The notes under the pieces were generated by a model. The model saw only the letters and a list, made by a program, of their open reading frames with translations, ran no database searches and was not told the origin of the DNA. The translations under genes and the position numbers were made by a program. DNA of 52,476 nucleotides, from the NCBI GenBank assembly GCA_946622415.1, contig CAMOPX010000012.1, positions 1-52,476 on the forward strand, written 5' to 3'. Below are positions 25,489 to 34,270 of this stretch, in pieces. Each line of letters opens with the position of its first letter. Position 1 is the first letter of the stretch. Source of the stretch: an uncultured bacterium (GTDB taxonomy: Bacteria > Cyanobacteriota > Vampirovibrionia > Gastranaerophilales > Gastranaerophilaceae).

Positions 25489-26139
25489 TTATGACACATA
25501 TTCTTCAATTATTTTTCTGATTTCGGGGTCTTCTATTTCATCAATTCCATCTTCAACGTAGGTGTTTACTATTTGATATGCCTTCTTTGAAGCTCTTGAA
25601 AATTCTTCCGTTCCTGCTTCTTCCCAGAAAGATTTTCTGTATTCATTTATTTTTATTTGTTCGGGTTTTGTCAGAGTTTCTGTTTTTTCTACATCGTCGC
25701 TGCTTTGTCTGATTCTGGCTTCTTTTTCTATAACTTTGGCTAAATAGCCGTCGTCTTTTGCTAATTCCAATGCAACTTGTCTTGTGTAAAGAGAAAGATG
25801 CCATGCAATCTTTACTCTCAGTCCGATTAAACTTTTATTTCTTTCTTTTTTGTTTGGTTCTTCGGTAACTAATGATGCTTTGGCTTGTTCTTCAAATGCA
25901 AGTTTTTCAATAAATTGTCTGTTGATATTGTTATATAAACATATACCGGATTCTTGTTTATCGGGACCGGAGAACAGATATTCATTGTTTGCAATAAGGT
26001 CACCGTTTATTATCGCACGTTCTATTTCGCATCTTTTTACTTTTAACTGTTTAGCAAGTTCTGCTACGGATAAATAATTTTTATTTTTTCGTTTTAATAA
26101 ATCAAGGTTTTCTTCTGCGATTTGCGAAGAAATATCAAT
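25489..26139 (-). CDS. Helix-turn-helix protein with no standard start codon (probable ATT start)
   Basis: The frame is open from a stop at 26176-26178 down to the stop at 25489, about 216 codons, but its only ATG/GTG/TTG codon in the useful part is a TTG at 25770, which would remove the recognisable domain. The upstream part encodes NYLSVAELAKQLKVKRCEI and then ERAIINGDLIAN, a MerR/excisionase-like helix-turn-helix. The C-terminal half is helical and charged (KNKSLIGL-like basic stretch, then a Glu-rich end). The most attractive start is the ATT at 26139-26137, which overlaps the upstream stop as ATTGA in the way ATGA couples genes. Codon use matches the neighbours. A +1 frameshift from the upstream gene or a sequencing error are alternatives. 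Confidence 0.55.
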   Translation of the reverse strand: MDISSQIAEENLDLLKRKNKNYLSVAELAKQLKVKRCEIERAIINGDLIANNEYLFSGPDKQESGICLYNNINRQFIEKLAFEEQAKASLVTEEPNKKERNKSLIGLRVKIAWHLSLYTRQVALELAKDDGYLAKVIEKEARIRQSSDDVEKTETLTKPEQIKINEYRKSFWEEAGTEEFSRASKKAYQIVNTYVEDGIDEIEDPEIRKIIEEYVS

Positions 26140-26470
26140 ACGAGTGTATGATTTTAATTTCTTCTTCGAGTTTTTTTATTTCGGCTTTAGCATCTGCAAT
26201 TTTTGTTTTTGCGTGCATTACGCCGGAATTATATTCTTTTTCGGAAATTTCCCCTGCTTCATATGATGCTTTTAATTCTGATAATCTTTTTTTGTAATCC
26301 GATATTAAACCGTTTTGATATTTAACTTTCGAATTTCTGTAATCTATATTTGAAAGTTTGCCGAATGATATTTCGTTAGTACCGGATAAAGAATTTGCTT
26401 TTATCGGATTTGTGCTTAGTTTTTTAATATTATTTAAACTTGGTTTGAAAGCGGCAAAATTAATGTTCAT
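26135..26470 (-). CDS. Small coiled-coil protein of unknown function
   Basis: 111 residues. The N-terminus is polar with an NEISFGKL motif (about residues 32-39). From about 55 on it is a long helical segment with a SHOCT-like stretch (LKASYEAGEISEKEYNSGV) and a Glu/Lys coiled coil. An AAGGAA site is well placed before the ATG. It is the middle gene of a three-gene set: 14 bases after the gene at 26485 and overlapping the helix-turn-helix gene. No catalytic residues are seen. Confidence 0.7.
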   Translation of the reverse strand: MNINFAAFKPSLNNIKKLSTNPIKANSLSGTNEISFGKLSNIDYRNSKVKYQNGLISDYKKRLSELKASYEAGEISEKEYNSGVMHAKTKIADAKAEIKKLEEEIKIIHSY

Positions 26471-26484
26471 ATTTATTCCTTCCG

Positions 26485-26820
26485 TTATTCAAAAGATTTT
26501 TTCAATTCGTTTAAATTTTCAATTTTTTCATTTAAAAATGAAATCAAAACTTGTTTTTTATTTTCATCGGTTTCTTTTACTATTCTTAGTTTTAAGTTTT
26601 CAATTTCAATATTCAGTCGTTGAATTTTGTTATAGAGTTTTATATCTTCGTCTAAGCTTGCCATTTGAGCTGTTAATAATTTTCTGCTAAAATCGACAGG
26701 ATATTGGTATGCTTCTTGTTCTGAAACATAACCCTGTGTTGTTTGCGGTTTTGTTTTTTTGATTTTTTGTTGTTTTTTGGTATCGTTATTACTTGAAAAA
26801 ACGGGGAGTCTGATAATCAT
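26485..26820 (-). CDS. Small coiled-coil protein of unknown function
   Basis: 111 residues from the ATG at 26820, which has an AACAGG site; a TTG 24 bases upstream is less likely. The N-terminal 45 residues are basic and unstructured (KKQQKIKKTKPQ). The rest is a predicted heptad-like helix (about 60-110, IQRLNIEIENLKLRI and so on). It is the first gene of the minus-strand set running to 25489 and diverges from uvrB. I do not recognise a family. Confidence 0.65.
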   Translation of the reverse strand: MIIRLPVFSSNNDTKKQQKIKKTKPQTTQGYVSEQEAYQYPVDFSRKLLTAQMASLDEDIKLYNKIQRLNIEIENLKLRIVKETDENKKQVLISFLNEKIENLNELKKSFE

Positions 26821-26908
26821 TTTTAAACCTGTTGAATAAAACAATATAATAAATGTCTCTAAAAAAATAAATTGTTTGTTTAATGACTCTTGTTAACAAA
26901 AATTTACA

Positions 26909-26936
26909 TTGAAACAAAAATTAATTAAGCTAAAAT
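26909..26936 (+). promoter_or_regulatory. Promoter of uvrB, probably giving a leaderless mRNA
   Basis: TTGAAA (26909-26914), a 16-base spacer and TAAAAT (26931-26936). The -10 ends only 6 bases before the uvrB ATG and no Shine-Dalgarno site exists, so transcription should begin at or beside the ATG. Confidence 0.55.
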
Positions 26937-26942
26937 TTAATT

Positions 26943-28955
26943 ATGAAACACAATAAGTTTGAAATAGTATCCGATATGATACCCTCGGGCGATCAGCCAA
27001 AAGCAATAAAAGAATTAACCGAAGGTTTATTGAATGGTGAAAATACTCAGACATTGCTGGGGGTAACCGGATCCGGAAAAACCTTTACAATAGCAAACGT
27101 TATTCAAAATATTCAAAAACCGACCCTTGTTATTGCACACAATAAGACACTTGCTGCGCAACTGTATAATGAATTTAAGGAGCTTTTTCCCAAAAATGCC
27201 GTTGAATATTTTATTTCTTATTATGATTACTATCAACCTGAAGCCTATATTCCAAGAACCGACACATATATAGAAAAATCCGCTTCGATTAATGATGAAA
27301 TAGACAGATTAAGACACAATACGACAAGAAGTTTGTATGAAAGAAACGATGTTATTGTTGTTGCATCTGTTAGCTGCATATATGGTTTGGGTTTGCCCGA
27401 AAATTATTTTAAAGGCACAATTTCTCTTAATATAGGGCAAGAAGTTTCACGAAAAGACCTTTTAACTTATCTTGTGGGTGTAAGATATGAAAGAAATGAT
27501 GTTGAATTAAAGCGTTCAACTTTCAGAGCCAGAGGTGACGTTGTTGAGATTATGCCGAGTTTTGAAAAAGTTATAAACAGAATTTCATTTTTTGGAGACG
27601 AAATAGAATCAATCACAAGAATAGACGCCTTGACGGGTGAAATAATAGAAAAACCCTCAGAAATTGTTATTTATCCTGCGGTTCATTACTTATCTTATGA
27701 TGAAAATGTTGATGAAACCTGCGATTTAATTAGAAAAGAACTAAATGAAAGGCTTGTTGAATTAAAAAACGAAAATAAAATAGTTGAAGCACAAAGACTC
27801 TCTCAAAGAGTGAATTACGATATAGAAATGATTAAAGAAATGGGATATTGTTCTGGTATAGAAAACTATTCAAGAATAATCGAAAGAAGAGAAAAGGGGA
27901 CTCATCCTGCGACTCTGCTTGATTATTTCGGAGATGATTACCTTGTTGTAATAGATGAATCCCACGTGACAATTCCGCAATTGAGAGGAATGTACTTTGG
28001 CGACAAGGCAAGAAAAGAAGTTCTTGTGGATTACGGCTTCAGATTGCCTTGCGCAAAGGATAACCGCCCTTTAACGTTTGATGAATTTTATAATAAAATT
28101 TCTTTTGAAAACAATAACGGCCAAGGTCAAAAGATTTTTATTTCGGCAACACCTGCAGAATTCGAAAGAAAAGAAAGTTCTAAAATTGTTGAACAAATAA
28201 TACGTCCGACAGGTTTATTAGATCCCGAAATAACAGTAAAACCCACAATAGGACAGATTCAGGATTTAATGAAGGAAGCAAAATCGGCAATTGAAAAAGG
28301 GAATCGTGTACTTGTAACCACGTTAACCAAAAAAATGGCTGAAGAATTAACAAATTACCTTCAAAATCAAAATCTAAAAGTTCAATACCTCCATAGTGAA
28401 GTAAAATCTTTAGAAAGAGTTGAAATACTGAGAGATTTGAGGTTAGGAGAATTTGATATTTTAGTCGGTGTTAATTTGTTAAGAGAAGGTCTTGATATAC
28501 CCGAGGTTTCTTTGGTTGCTATTATGGACGCTGATAAAGAAGGATTTTTGAGGTGCGAAACATCTTTAATTCAAACAATCGGAAGAAGTGCCAGAAATTC
28601 AGACGGCAGAGTAATTATGTATGCCGATAAAATCACTGATTCTATGAATATAGCAATAGAAGAAACAAAAAGACGCCGTGAAATTCAGTTAGAACACAAT
28701 AAAAAGTATAATATTACTCCGAAAACAGTTAAAAAATCAATTCAAAATAATCTTCTATCGCTTGTCCAAAGTTATAGAAGCACGGAAGATATCGTTGCGG
28801 AACAAATGGTAGAATTAAATGTTCAAACAAAAGATTTGCCGAAATTACTCGATAAATTGGAAGAAGATATGCACAAAGCCGCAAAATTACTCGATTTTGA
28901 AAGAGCAATCCAAATCAGAGATGAAATCAAAAAAATAAAAAGTTTAATAAATTAA
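26943..28955 (+). CDS. uvrB: Excinuclease ABC subunit B
   Basis: 670 residues, normal length. The DNA-damage helicase-like subunit of nucleotide excision repair, loaded by UvrA and followed by UvrC. Walker A GVTGSGKT (about 40-47), the beta-hairpin region [20 protein letters not shown], the DEAD-like box VIDESHVT, helicase motif [11 protein letters not shown] and the C-terminal UVR coiled coil (about 635-670) are all present. There is no ribosome binding site and the -10 box adjoins the start. The 3' end overlaps the convergent HNH gene by 4 bases. Regulation by an SOS operator is not evident. Confidence 0.98.
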   Translation: MKHNKFEIVSDMIPSGDQPKAIKELTEGLLNGENTQTLLGVTGSGKTFTIANVIQNIQKPTLVIAHNKTLAAQLYNEFKELFPKNAVEYFISYYDYYQPEAYIPRTDTYIEKSASINDEIDRLRHNTTRSLYERNDVIVVASVSCIYGLGLPENYFKGTISLNIGQEVSRKDLLTYLVGVRYERNDVELKRSTFRARGDVVEIMPSFEKVINRISFFGDEIESITRIDALTGEIIEKPSEIVIYPAVHYLSYDENVDETCDLIRKELNERLVELKNENKIVEAQRLSQRVNYDIEMIKEMGYCSGIENYSRIIERREKGTHPATLLDYFGDDYLVVIDESHVTIPQLRGMYFGDKARKEVLVDYGFRLPCAKDNRPLTFDEFYNKISFENNNGQGQKIFISATPAEFERKESSKIVEQIIRPTGLLDPEITVKPTIGQIQDLMKEAKSAIEKGNRVLVTTLTKKMAEELTNYLQNQNLKVQYLHSEVKSLERVEILRDLRLGEFDILVGVNLLREGLDIPEVSLVAIMDADKEGFLRCETSLIQTIGRSARNSDGRVIMYADKITDSMNIAIEETKRRREIQLEHNKKYNITPKTVKKSIQNNLLSLVQSYRSTEDIVAEQMVELNVQTKDLPKLLDKLEEDMHKAAKLLDFERAIQIRDEIKKIKSLIN

Positions 28956-29776
28956 ACCACAAGGTCAATTTCGCCTTTACTTAAATACTTTATTGTTTTT
29001 GAAAGTCTTTTCGGATAATACGAATATATTGAATCCAGTTTGGATTCTTGAATTGCTCTATTTATCTGGTCAATTTGAATTTGCAGATTTTCTTCAAAAT
29101 TGGGTATTTGCTTAGCCCAAAGATAAAAAGGCATTGAACCTCTGTTACGGTTACATTCGCTGCAATCACACATATAGTTTCTGTCTTCGTTTTTACCTTT
29201 TCTTGAAACAGGTATAAGATGTTCTATTGTCGGGTATTTTTCTTTAATAAAGTTTTGCGCAATTTCGTATGAATTAAATTTCCTGTTCCTGCAATTTAAA
29301 AAGAAGACATCCGCATAATCTTCATCTGATAACGTGGGTAGAGAATTATGATAAGTCGGTGTATAGCACTGTGTAATTTTGCTTGTTGAAAAAGTTGAAT
29401 ATTTTCTTGCAACTTCACTGCCCAAAATGTCTGTTAATTCATCCAAATATAAATCATCGTTTTCAAGTGCCGCTATTTTAATTCTGTCTATGATTTCCTG
29501 TTGTCTTGAATTAAAAACAGGCAAATCTTTTGCAAAATTATCATCAAGATTCATATTTTCGTATTTTTCTATTGTTCTGACAAGATCTTCTCCCGTTACA
29601 TCTGTCAAATCGGAACAAAATTCTCTGCTTTGTTCTTTTGTGAACATCGTACTTGCACAAACGGGGCAATATAAATGCTCAAGCTTTCTTACGTCAAATA
29701 CTTTTCCGAACTGAACTGGACGAGACAAATCTCGTCTTTTACATGAGCATATACTTGTGATAGAGCTTATTTTCAT
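28952..29776 (-). CDS. HNH-endonuclease-like protein
   Basis: 274 residues. The C-terminal half carries [31 protein letters not shown], the H-x(n)-N-x(n)-C-x-x-C-N layout of HNH nucleases (catalytic His in EHLIP, Asn in the loop, zinc Cys pairs). An N-terminal CPVC pair (about residues 36-39) may add a zinc site. The first 30 residues contain PVQFGK, similar to the SFGK motif in the 26135 protein. A TATAAT box lies about 20 bases before the start, but there is no clear ribosome site. No methylase or phage gene is adjacent, so a restriction role is not indicated. The target is unknown. Confidence 0.7.
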   Translation of the reverse strand: MKISSITSICSCKRRDLSRPVQFGKVFDVRKLEHLYCPVCASTMFTKEQSREFCSDLTDVTGEDLVRTIEKYENMNLDDNFAKDLPVFNSRQQEIIDRIKIAALENDDLYLDELTDILGSEVARKYSTFSTSKITQCYTPTYHNSLPTLSDEDYADVFFLNCRNRKFNSYEIAQNFIKEKYPTIEHLIPVSRKGKNEDRNYMCDCSECNRNRGSMPFYLWAKQIPNFEENLQIQIDQINRAIQESKLDSIYSYYPKRLSKTIKYLSKGEIDLVV

Positions 29777-29817
29777 AGCTAAAACCGATGATACGATTAT
29801 AATAACTCAAAAAATAA

Positions 29818-29831
29818 ACTTTTGCAAAAGT
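29818..29831 (-). terminator. Possible terminator of the SNF2 gene
   Basis: A perfect palindrome ACTTTTGCAAAAGT lies 5 bases after the helicase stop. On minus it is followed by TTATTTTTT. The stem is short and AT-rich, so termination is uncertain. Confidence 0.4.
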
Positions 29832-29835
29832 AATA

Positions 29836-32800
29836 TTAAACGGAGAAGATATCTTTAATGTCTTGATAAGTAAGAGTTTTAACAATATTTCTATCAATAG
29901 ATATTACGCTATCAACAAGTGAACGCTTCTTGGATTTGAGTGCTTGAATTTTTTCTTCAACAGTACCTTTTGTGATTAACCTGTATACAAACACTTTTTT
30001 CGTTTGACCTATACGATACGCTCTGTCTGTTGCTTGGTCTTCTACTGCAGGATTCCACCACGGGTCATAATGTATTACATAATCTGCACCGGTCAAATTC
30101 AAACCTGTTCCGCCTGCTTTTAAAGATACAAGGAATATAGGTATAGTCGGGTCTTCGTTGAATCTTTCGACTACTGCTTGACGGTCTTTTGTTTTTCCTG
30201 AAAGGTATTCGTGTTTAATTCCTTTCTTTTCAAGCCAATCTTTTATGATATCAAGCATACCGACGAATTGTGAGAATAAAAGGATTCTGTGTTTTTCCGA
30301 TATAATTTCTTCCAGCATATCTTGCAAGTGTTCAAATTTACCGGATTCATTAATACCCAACTGTCCTTCCTTGTCGTACAATCGCGGGTGACAGCATATT
30401 TGTCTTAATCTCAATAATGCTGAGAATATGGACATTCTCGATTTTTCTAAGCCGACAGTTTCAATTGATTTGAACAATTCTTCTTTTGTAGAATCCAATA
30501 CCTGCAAATACAAGTCTTTTTGGTCGGGCGTAAGTTCGCAGTATGCAACGGATTCGATTTTGTCGGGCAAATCTTTTGCAACGTCACGTTTCATACGTCT
30601 TAAAATGAATGGGAATATTTGTGTTTTAAGGCGTTTTTGAACTTCTGTATCGTTATTTTCCACAATAGGAAGTACAAAACGATGATTAAATTCATTCGGA
30701 TCAAATAAGAATCCCGGCATCAAAAAGTCAAAGATTGACCAAAGTTCTTCCAGTCTGTTTTCAATTGGGGTGCCTGAAAGCGCTAATCTGTGAATTGAAT
30801 TTAGAGATTTGCAGGCATGTGAAGTTTGGCTTGTTGCATTTTTAATGTTTTGAGATTCATCCAAAATTACATATCTGAATTCAAGCTTCTTTAAATCCTC
30901 AACATCTCTTCTGATTAAAGCATAGCTTGTTATTATGACATCATATTTTTCTATGTCTTTAAATTTATCTTTCCTGTTTGGGCCCGTGAGGGTTAAATAT
31001 TTTAAATTAGGAGTAAATTTTTCAATTTCTTGTTCCCAGTTAAAGACAACAGATGTGGGACAAATAACAAGGTTTGGTTTTTTAGCATCTTTTTCTTTGG
31101 CTTTTTGTAATAATGCCAGAGTTTGAACGGTTTTACCAAGACCCATATCATCTGCCAAAACCCCATTCAGACCGTATTTATATAAAAACCATAACCAAGA
31201 ATAACCTTTTAATTGGTATTCTCTTAATTCTGCTTTTAAATTCTTAGGCAGCGGAGTAGATTCCATATCCGAAAATGTAGAAATTTCTTTCCAAAAAGCT
31301 GAGAATTTTCTGCTCATTTTGAGAACAATTCCCATTTTTTCCATTTCGGTTACAACGCCCGCTCTGTACGTTTTTACGATATATTTTTCTTCGTCATTTT
31401 TATAAACATCATAAGTATTGAATGATTTTAATAAAGATAAAACATCATCGACAGGGATAGGCGCCTGACCGCCTGAGGGGATGTTATAGTATTTTGCACC
31501 TTCATAAGTTAAATCTATTATTTTTTCAAAATCAACTTCCGTTTCATCAATTTGTGCTTTCAATTTTATGCCGAAGCTATCGGTTCTATCTTCTAAAAAG
31601 TCAATATCTGCAATAAGTTTTAAGCCTTTTTTATTTAATTTATAAAAAGACAAATCATCTTTTTCTATAAATTTCCAGCCGTCGCCTGCTTTTGAAATGT
31701 AATAATTATAAAAATCTATTGCATATTCTTTATCAAGTGCGAGGTTGTTTGATTGAACGGGTGCAAATCTGCATGCAAGAAGCATTTTGTATGCTGCCTG
31801 TTCAAATTCCATATCTCTTTTTATCCAGTATAGAAGGTCTTTTGACGGGTCTTTTATTGTAACATAGGGACTCTTGAATTGTTTTTGATAAGGTACTCTG
31901 ACGCCGTCATATTCAAATTCTAAAGACGCTTTTAAAGATTGGTCATAATCAACGCCCAATTCCACAACGCAAATCGGAGGTCTTTTTTCAAATGTCAGTT
32001 TTTCCATTTCATCTGACATGTTTACCGTCATAACTTCTTTTAGTTTTGGCAGTTCTTCGTAGACAAACTTTCCGCCGTCAGCATCTTTAATATCGGAAAA
32101 ACTTGATTTTGTAAGATTTTGCGGAATAACACTAACCGATGTATCTGTTTGGAAGATGACATCTTTATATCTTCCCCATTTTAGTTGTCTTGAAAAATAT
32201 CTTACTTCTTCAAAAGGATAGATTTCATCTATGTCGTTTCTTTTCCAATATAAGCTCAATAAAATATTTCCGACATAAGATACATTAACATCCAAACAAA
32301 GATTCCAAATTGAATCCGAAAATTTTATTTTTTGGTGAGTTTTAGCATCAATAACGTCATCCATTTTGGATAACATTTTGAAAAATTCGTCAAATTTGTT
32401 TATTTGAACATCATACCAGCCTGATTTTTTATCAAGTCTTGATTGATTCAAAAGCATTTTAAACATTAAAACTTCGAGTTTTTGTGAATTATTTAATTGA
32501 AAATTTTCATCTTCTTTTTGTTTTAAAATTATTTGTTTAAATACGGCTTCCAAGTCACGAATAACTTTTTTTGTGTGCCTATTCATAACTAAAATGGAAA
32601 AGAAATTTTGTCTGCGTTTGGGGTTGAAGTGGAAAATAAAATCTCCCTGAGGGTCAGGATTCATAGGCAAATCTTCATCAATAAGATTCGGTTCTATGTT
32701 CATTTTTTCATATAAAAATTCTTCCCAAAAGTGATTTTTTAAGGAATAAAACCCCAATGCAATAGCGTGTTTGCACCATGGTTCCTCTAAAGGACAATTG

Positions 32801-33015
32801 CAGGTGGGTCTTGCCTCTCCTTTTGTAAATTTAATACCCGTTTCATAGTGGGATTTAAAGTTACCTTTTACTTTTGCACGGACAATGTTTTCGTTGAATT
32901 TAACTTCTTCAACCATTCCGTTTTGGTAGGTTTCGTATCCGCGTCTGTAGGAACCGGGTTTTGAATTATCTTTAAGGTATTTGTTGCTAAATGTATATTT
33001 CACAGAATAATCCAC
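29836..33015 (-). CDS. SNF2-family ATPase with SWIM zinc finger
   Basis: 1,059 residues from a GTG start (a stop lies just upstream in frame). An N-terminal SWIM finger shows C72-x-C74-x6-C81-x-H83. A long middle region (about 100-590) has no recognised motif and is probably a bacterial SNF2-associated domain. The C-terminal helicase core has Walker A DDMGLGKT (near 620), DESQ (near 715), SGTPIENRLEELWSIFDFL and the late motifs GGTGLNLTGADYVIHYDPWW and DRAYRIGQ. These ATPases translocate on DNA and remodel protein-DNA complexes, HepA/RapA-like in bacteria. It stands alone with an inverted repeat in its leader. Confidence 0.93.
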   Translation of the reverse strand: MDYSVKYTFSNKYLKDNSKPGSYRRGYETYQNGMVEEVKFNENIVRAKVKGNFKSHYETGIKFTKGEARPTCNCPLEEPWCKHAIALGFYSLKNHFWEEFLYEKMNIEPNLIDEDLPMNPDPQGDFIFHFNPKRRQNFFSILVMNRHTKKVIRDLEAVFKQIILKQKEDENFQLNNSQKLEVLMFKMLLNQSRLDKKSGWYDVQINKFDEFFKMLSKMDDVIDAKTHQKIKFSDSIWNLCLDVNVSYVGNILLSLYWKRNDIDEIYPFEEVRYFSRQLKWGRYKDVIFQTDTSVSVIPQNLTKSSFSDIKDADGGKFVYEELPKLKEVMTVNMSDEMEKLTFEKRPPICVVELGVDYDQSLKASLEFEYDGVRVPYQKQFKSPYVTIKDPSKDLLYWIKRDMEFEQAAYKMLLACRFAPVQSNNLALDKEYAIDFYNYYISKAGDGWKFIEKDDLSFYKLNKKGLKLIADIDFLEDRTDSFGIKLKAQIDETEVDFEKIIDLTYEGAKYYNIPSGGQAPIPVDDVLSLLKSFNTYDVYKNDEEKYIVKTYRAGVVTEMEKMGIVLKMSRKFSAFWKEISTFSDMESTPLPKNLKAELREYQLKGYSWLWFLYKYGLNGVLADDMGLGKTVQTLALLQKAKEKDAKKPNLVICPTSVVFNWEQEIEKFTPNLKYLTLTGPNRKDKFKDIEKYDVIITSYALIRRDVEDLKKLEFRYVILDESQNIKNATSQTSHACKSLNSIHRLALSGTPIENRLEELWSIFDFLMPGFLFDPNEFNHRFVLPIVENNDTEVQKRLKTQIFPFILRRMKRDVAKDLPDKIESVAYCELTPDQKDLYLQVLDSTKEELFKSIETVGLEKSRMSIFSALLRLRQICCHPRLYDKEGQLGINESGKFEHLQDMLEEIISEKHRILLFSQFVGMLDIIKDWLEKKGIKHEYLSGKTKDRQAVVERFNEDPTIPIFLVSLKAGGTGLNLTGADYVIHYDPWWNPAVEDQATDRAYRIGQTKKVFVYRLITKGTVEEKIQALKSKKRSLVDSVISIDRNIVKTLTYQDIKDIFSV

Positions 33016-33040
33016 GACAAATTACTTTTATCATTCCTCA

Positions 33041-33084
33041 AGTACAATAAACTTAAAACCAATTAGGTTGGTAATTTTTGTACT
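33041..33084. promoter_or_regulatory. Nested dyad upstream of the SNF2 gene
   Basis: The outer arms AGTACAA and TTGTACT (33041-33047, 33078-33084) enclose inner arms ACCAA and TTGGT (33058-33062, 33068-33072). It lies 26 bases before the SNF2 start in a 216-base gap shared with the prepilin promoter. It could be an operator or a leader RNA fold; nothing else in the gap stands out except the promoter at 33197. Confidence 0.4.
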
Positions 33085-33196
33085 CCCTTGTTTTTAAGAT
33101 AACATTATATTTAAAAAAATGCAAGAAGAATTTTGTTCAAAAAACTACAATAAAATGATTATTTTTTATATTCCATAAAAATATTTATGTATAACA

Positions 33197-33205
33197 TGAT
33201 AGAAT
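33197..33205 (+). promoter_or_regulatory. Extended -10 promoter of the prepilin gene
   Basis: TGATAGAAT (TG-N-TAGAAT) lies 26 bases before the ATG at 33232, the same form as at 8512 and 45191. Confidence 0.5.
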
Positions 33206-33231
33206 CATATTGGTTAATCAGAGGAAAATTT

Positions 33232-34062
33232 ATGAAATTTTTATACAAATTAAAAGCATTTACTTTGGCGGAAGTAATGATAACATTGACAATTATCGGA
33301 GTGATTTCTGCAATTGTTGTACCTGTCGCTTTTCATTCAAGGCCTGATGAAAATGTGATGAAGTTTAAAAAAGCGCACAATACGCTTTATGAGATAATAA
33401 ATACACTTGTGACGTCAGATAAATATTATTGTAAAGGTGACTTAGGGATAAAGGCGGATTGCGAGACAGAACTAACCAATTCAGACAATCTGAGAAATTA
33501 TTTTTGTCAAACTATAGCGGATTTATTGTCAACAAAAAATGTAAACTGCATATCTGATAAGCTTGTATTTCCTGATTCTCCGGGCCATATATTAATGTCT
33601 AACGAAACTGTAGATGATGTTGTAGCTGGAATTGTTGATGCCGAATTACAGGAAGGGACTGTGAAACGTCCTGTAACAAGTGCTTCTATATCAGGTACAA
33701 AGGCAAAACTGGATTCAATTTGTAAAAAAAATGCAGGAGGCATGGGGGAAGAAATTGTAACAACAGACGATGTAGTTTATTATAATGGAAGTACTGTTGC
33801 TCTCGGTGGCTTAAAGAAAGAAATACGCCAATTTACTCCACCGAATCAATCTCAGGCAAATTTTGGTGACGAACTGGGTAATGATATTTCTTACAAAATC
33901 TTCTGCATAGATATAGACGGTATTCCTGATGGTGGAAGTGAAAGCTGTGATGATAACAGTGATTTATGTCCATTCGGCTATGGCATTAGGGCAGACGGAA
34001 AAATCATGAACGGCGCTCGTGCAGATGAATGGCTCGAAAAAGATATTCAGATGGAAAATTAG
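33232..34062 (+). CDS. Type IV prepilin / pseudopilin-like protein
   Basis: 276 residues from the ATG at 33232, which has an AGAGG site; upstream ATGs in the frame at 33187 and 33196 lack one and would spoil the leader. The class III signal is KLKA/FTLAEVMITLTIIGVI: cleavage by prepilin peptidase after Ala9, Phe at +1, Glu at +5, then the hydrophobic helix. The globular part has paired cysteines and a C-terminal segment CPFGYGIRADGKIMNGA that recurs in pilin-like proteins of this lineage (from memory). It probably forms a minor pilin or a secreted pilus-like fibre. It is a lone gene without neighbouring assembly proteins. Confidence 0.88.
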   Translation: MKFLYKLKAFTLAEVMITLTIIGVISAIVVPVAFHSRPDENVMKFKKAHNTLYEIINTLVTSDKYYCKGDLGIKADCETELTNSDNLRNYFCQTIADLLSTKNVNCISDKLVFPDSPGHILMSNETVDDVVAGIVDAELQEGTVKRPVTSASISGTKAKLDSICKKNAGGMGEEIVTTDDVVYYNGSTVALGGLKKEIRQFTPPNQSQANFGDELGNDISYKIFCIDIDGIPDGGSESCDDNSDLCPFGYGIRADGKIMNGARADEWLEKDIQMEN

Positions 34063-34107
34063 AATAAAAACCCTTCGTTGCGTGAGTTTTAGCTACCACA
34101 ACCTGTC

Positions 34108-34128
34108 ACCCTGAATTTATTTCAGGGT
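34108..34128. repeat. Palindromic intergenic element
   Basis: ACCCTGAA and TTCAGGGT flank a 5-base loop, within a GC-richer stretch (about 34075-34195) that has no gene. The sequence GTCACCCTGAA-TTTAT-TTCAGGGTC resembles dispersed intergenic palindromes common in bacterial genomes. It might also end the prepilin transcript, but there is no strong T-tract. The rest of the 208-base gap is AT-rich promoter DNA for nanE. Confidence 0.5.
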
Positions 34129-34256
34129 CTTATTCCATGGGATTCCGAAACAAGTTTAACATGGCTCTGTTTAAAATAGCCCAACCTGCTATAAATGCAT
34201 TTTTAATTCATTTATTAAAAAATATTAAAAATTATTACATATCCGTATGTGAATTG

Positions 34257-34262
34257 TATAAT
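34257..34262 (+). promoter_or_regulatory. -10 box of nanE, probably leaderless
   Basis: A perfect TATAAT with a weak -35 (TTACAT, 34235-34240, 16-base spacer). It ends 8 bases before the ATG at 34271 and no ribosome site is present. Confidence 0.5.
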
Positions 34263-34270
34263 GGTTGTTG

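Noticed and set aside
26135-26178. Programmed -1 frameshift at the A-AAA-AAA run near the end of the 26135 gene
   Set aside because: A -1 shift there meets a stop after five codons. Only a +1 shift near the TGA would reach the helix-turn-helix frame, so an independent ATT start is simpler.
28952-29776. Restriction-modification or phage-defence locus around the HNH protein
   Set aside because: No methyltransferase, helicase partner or phage gene is adjacent. The SNF2 gene next to it has its own leader and a possible terminator, so no defence cassette can be claimed.
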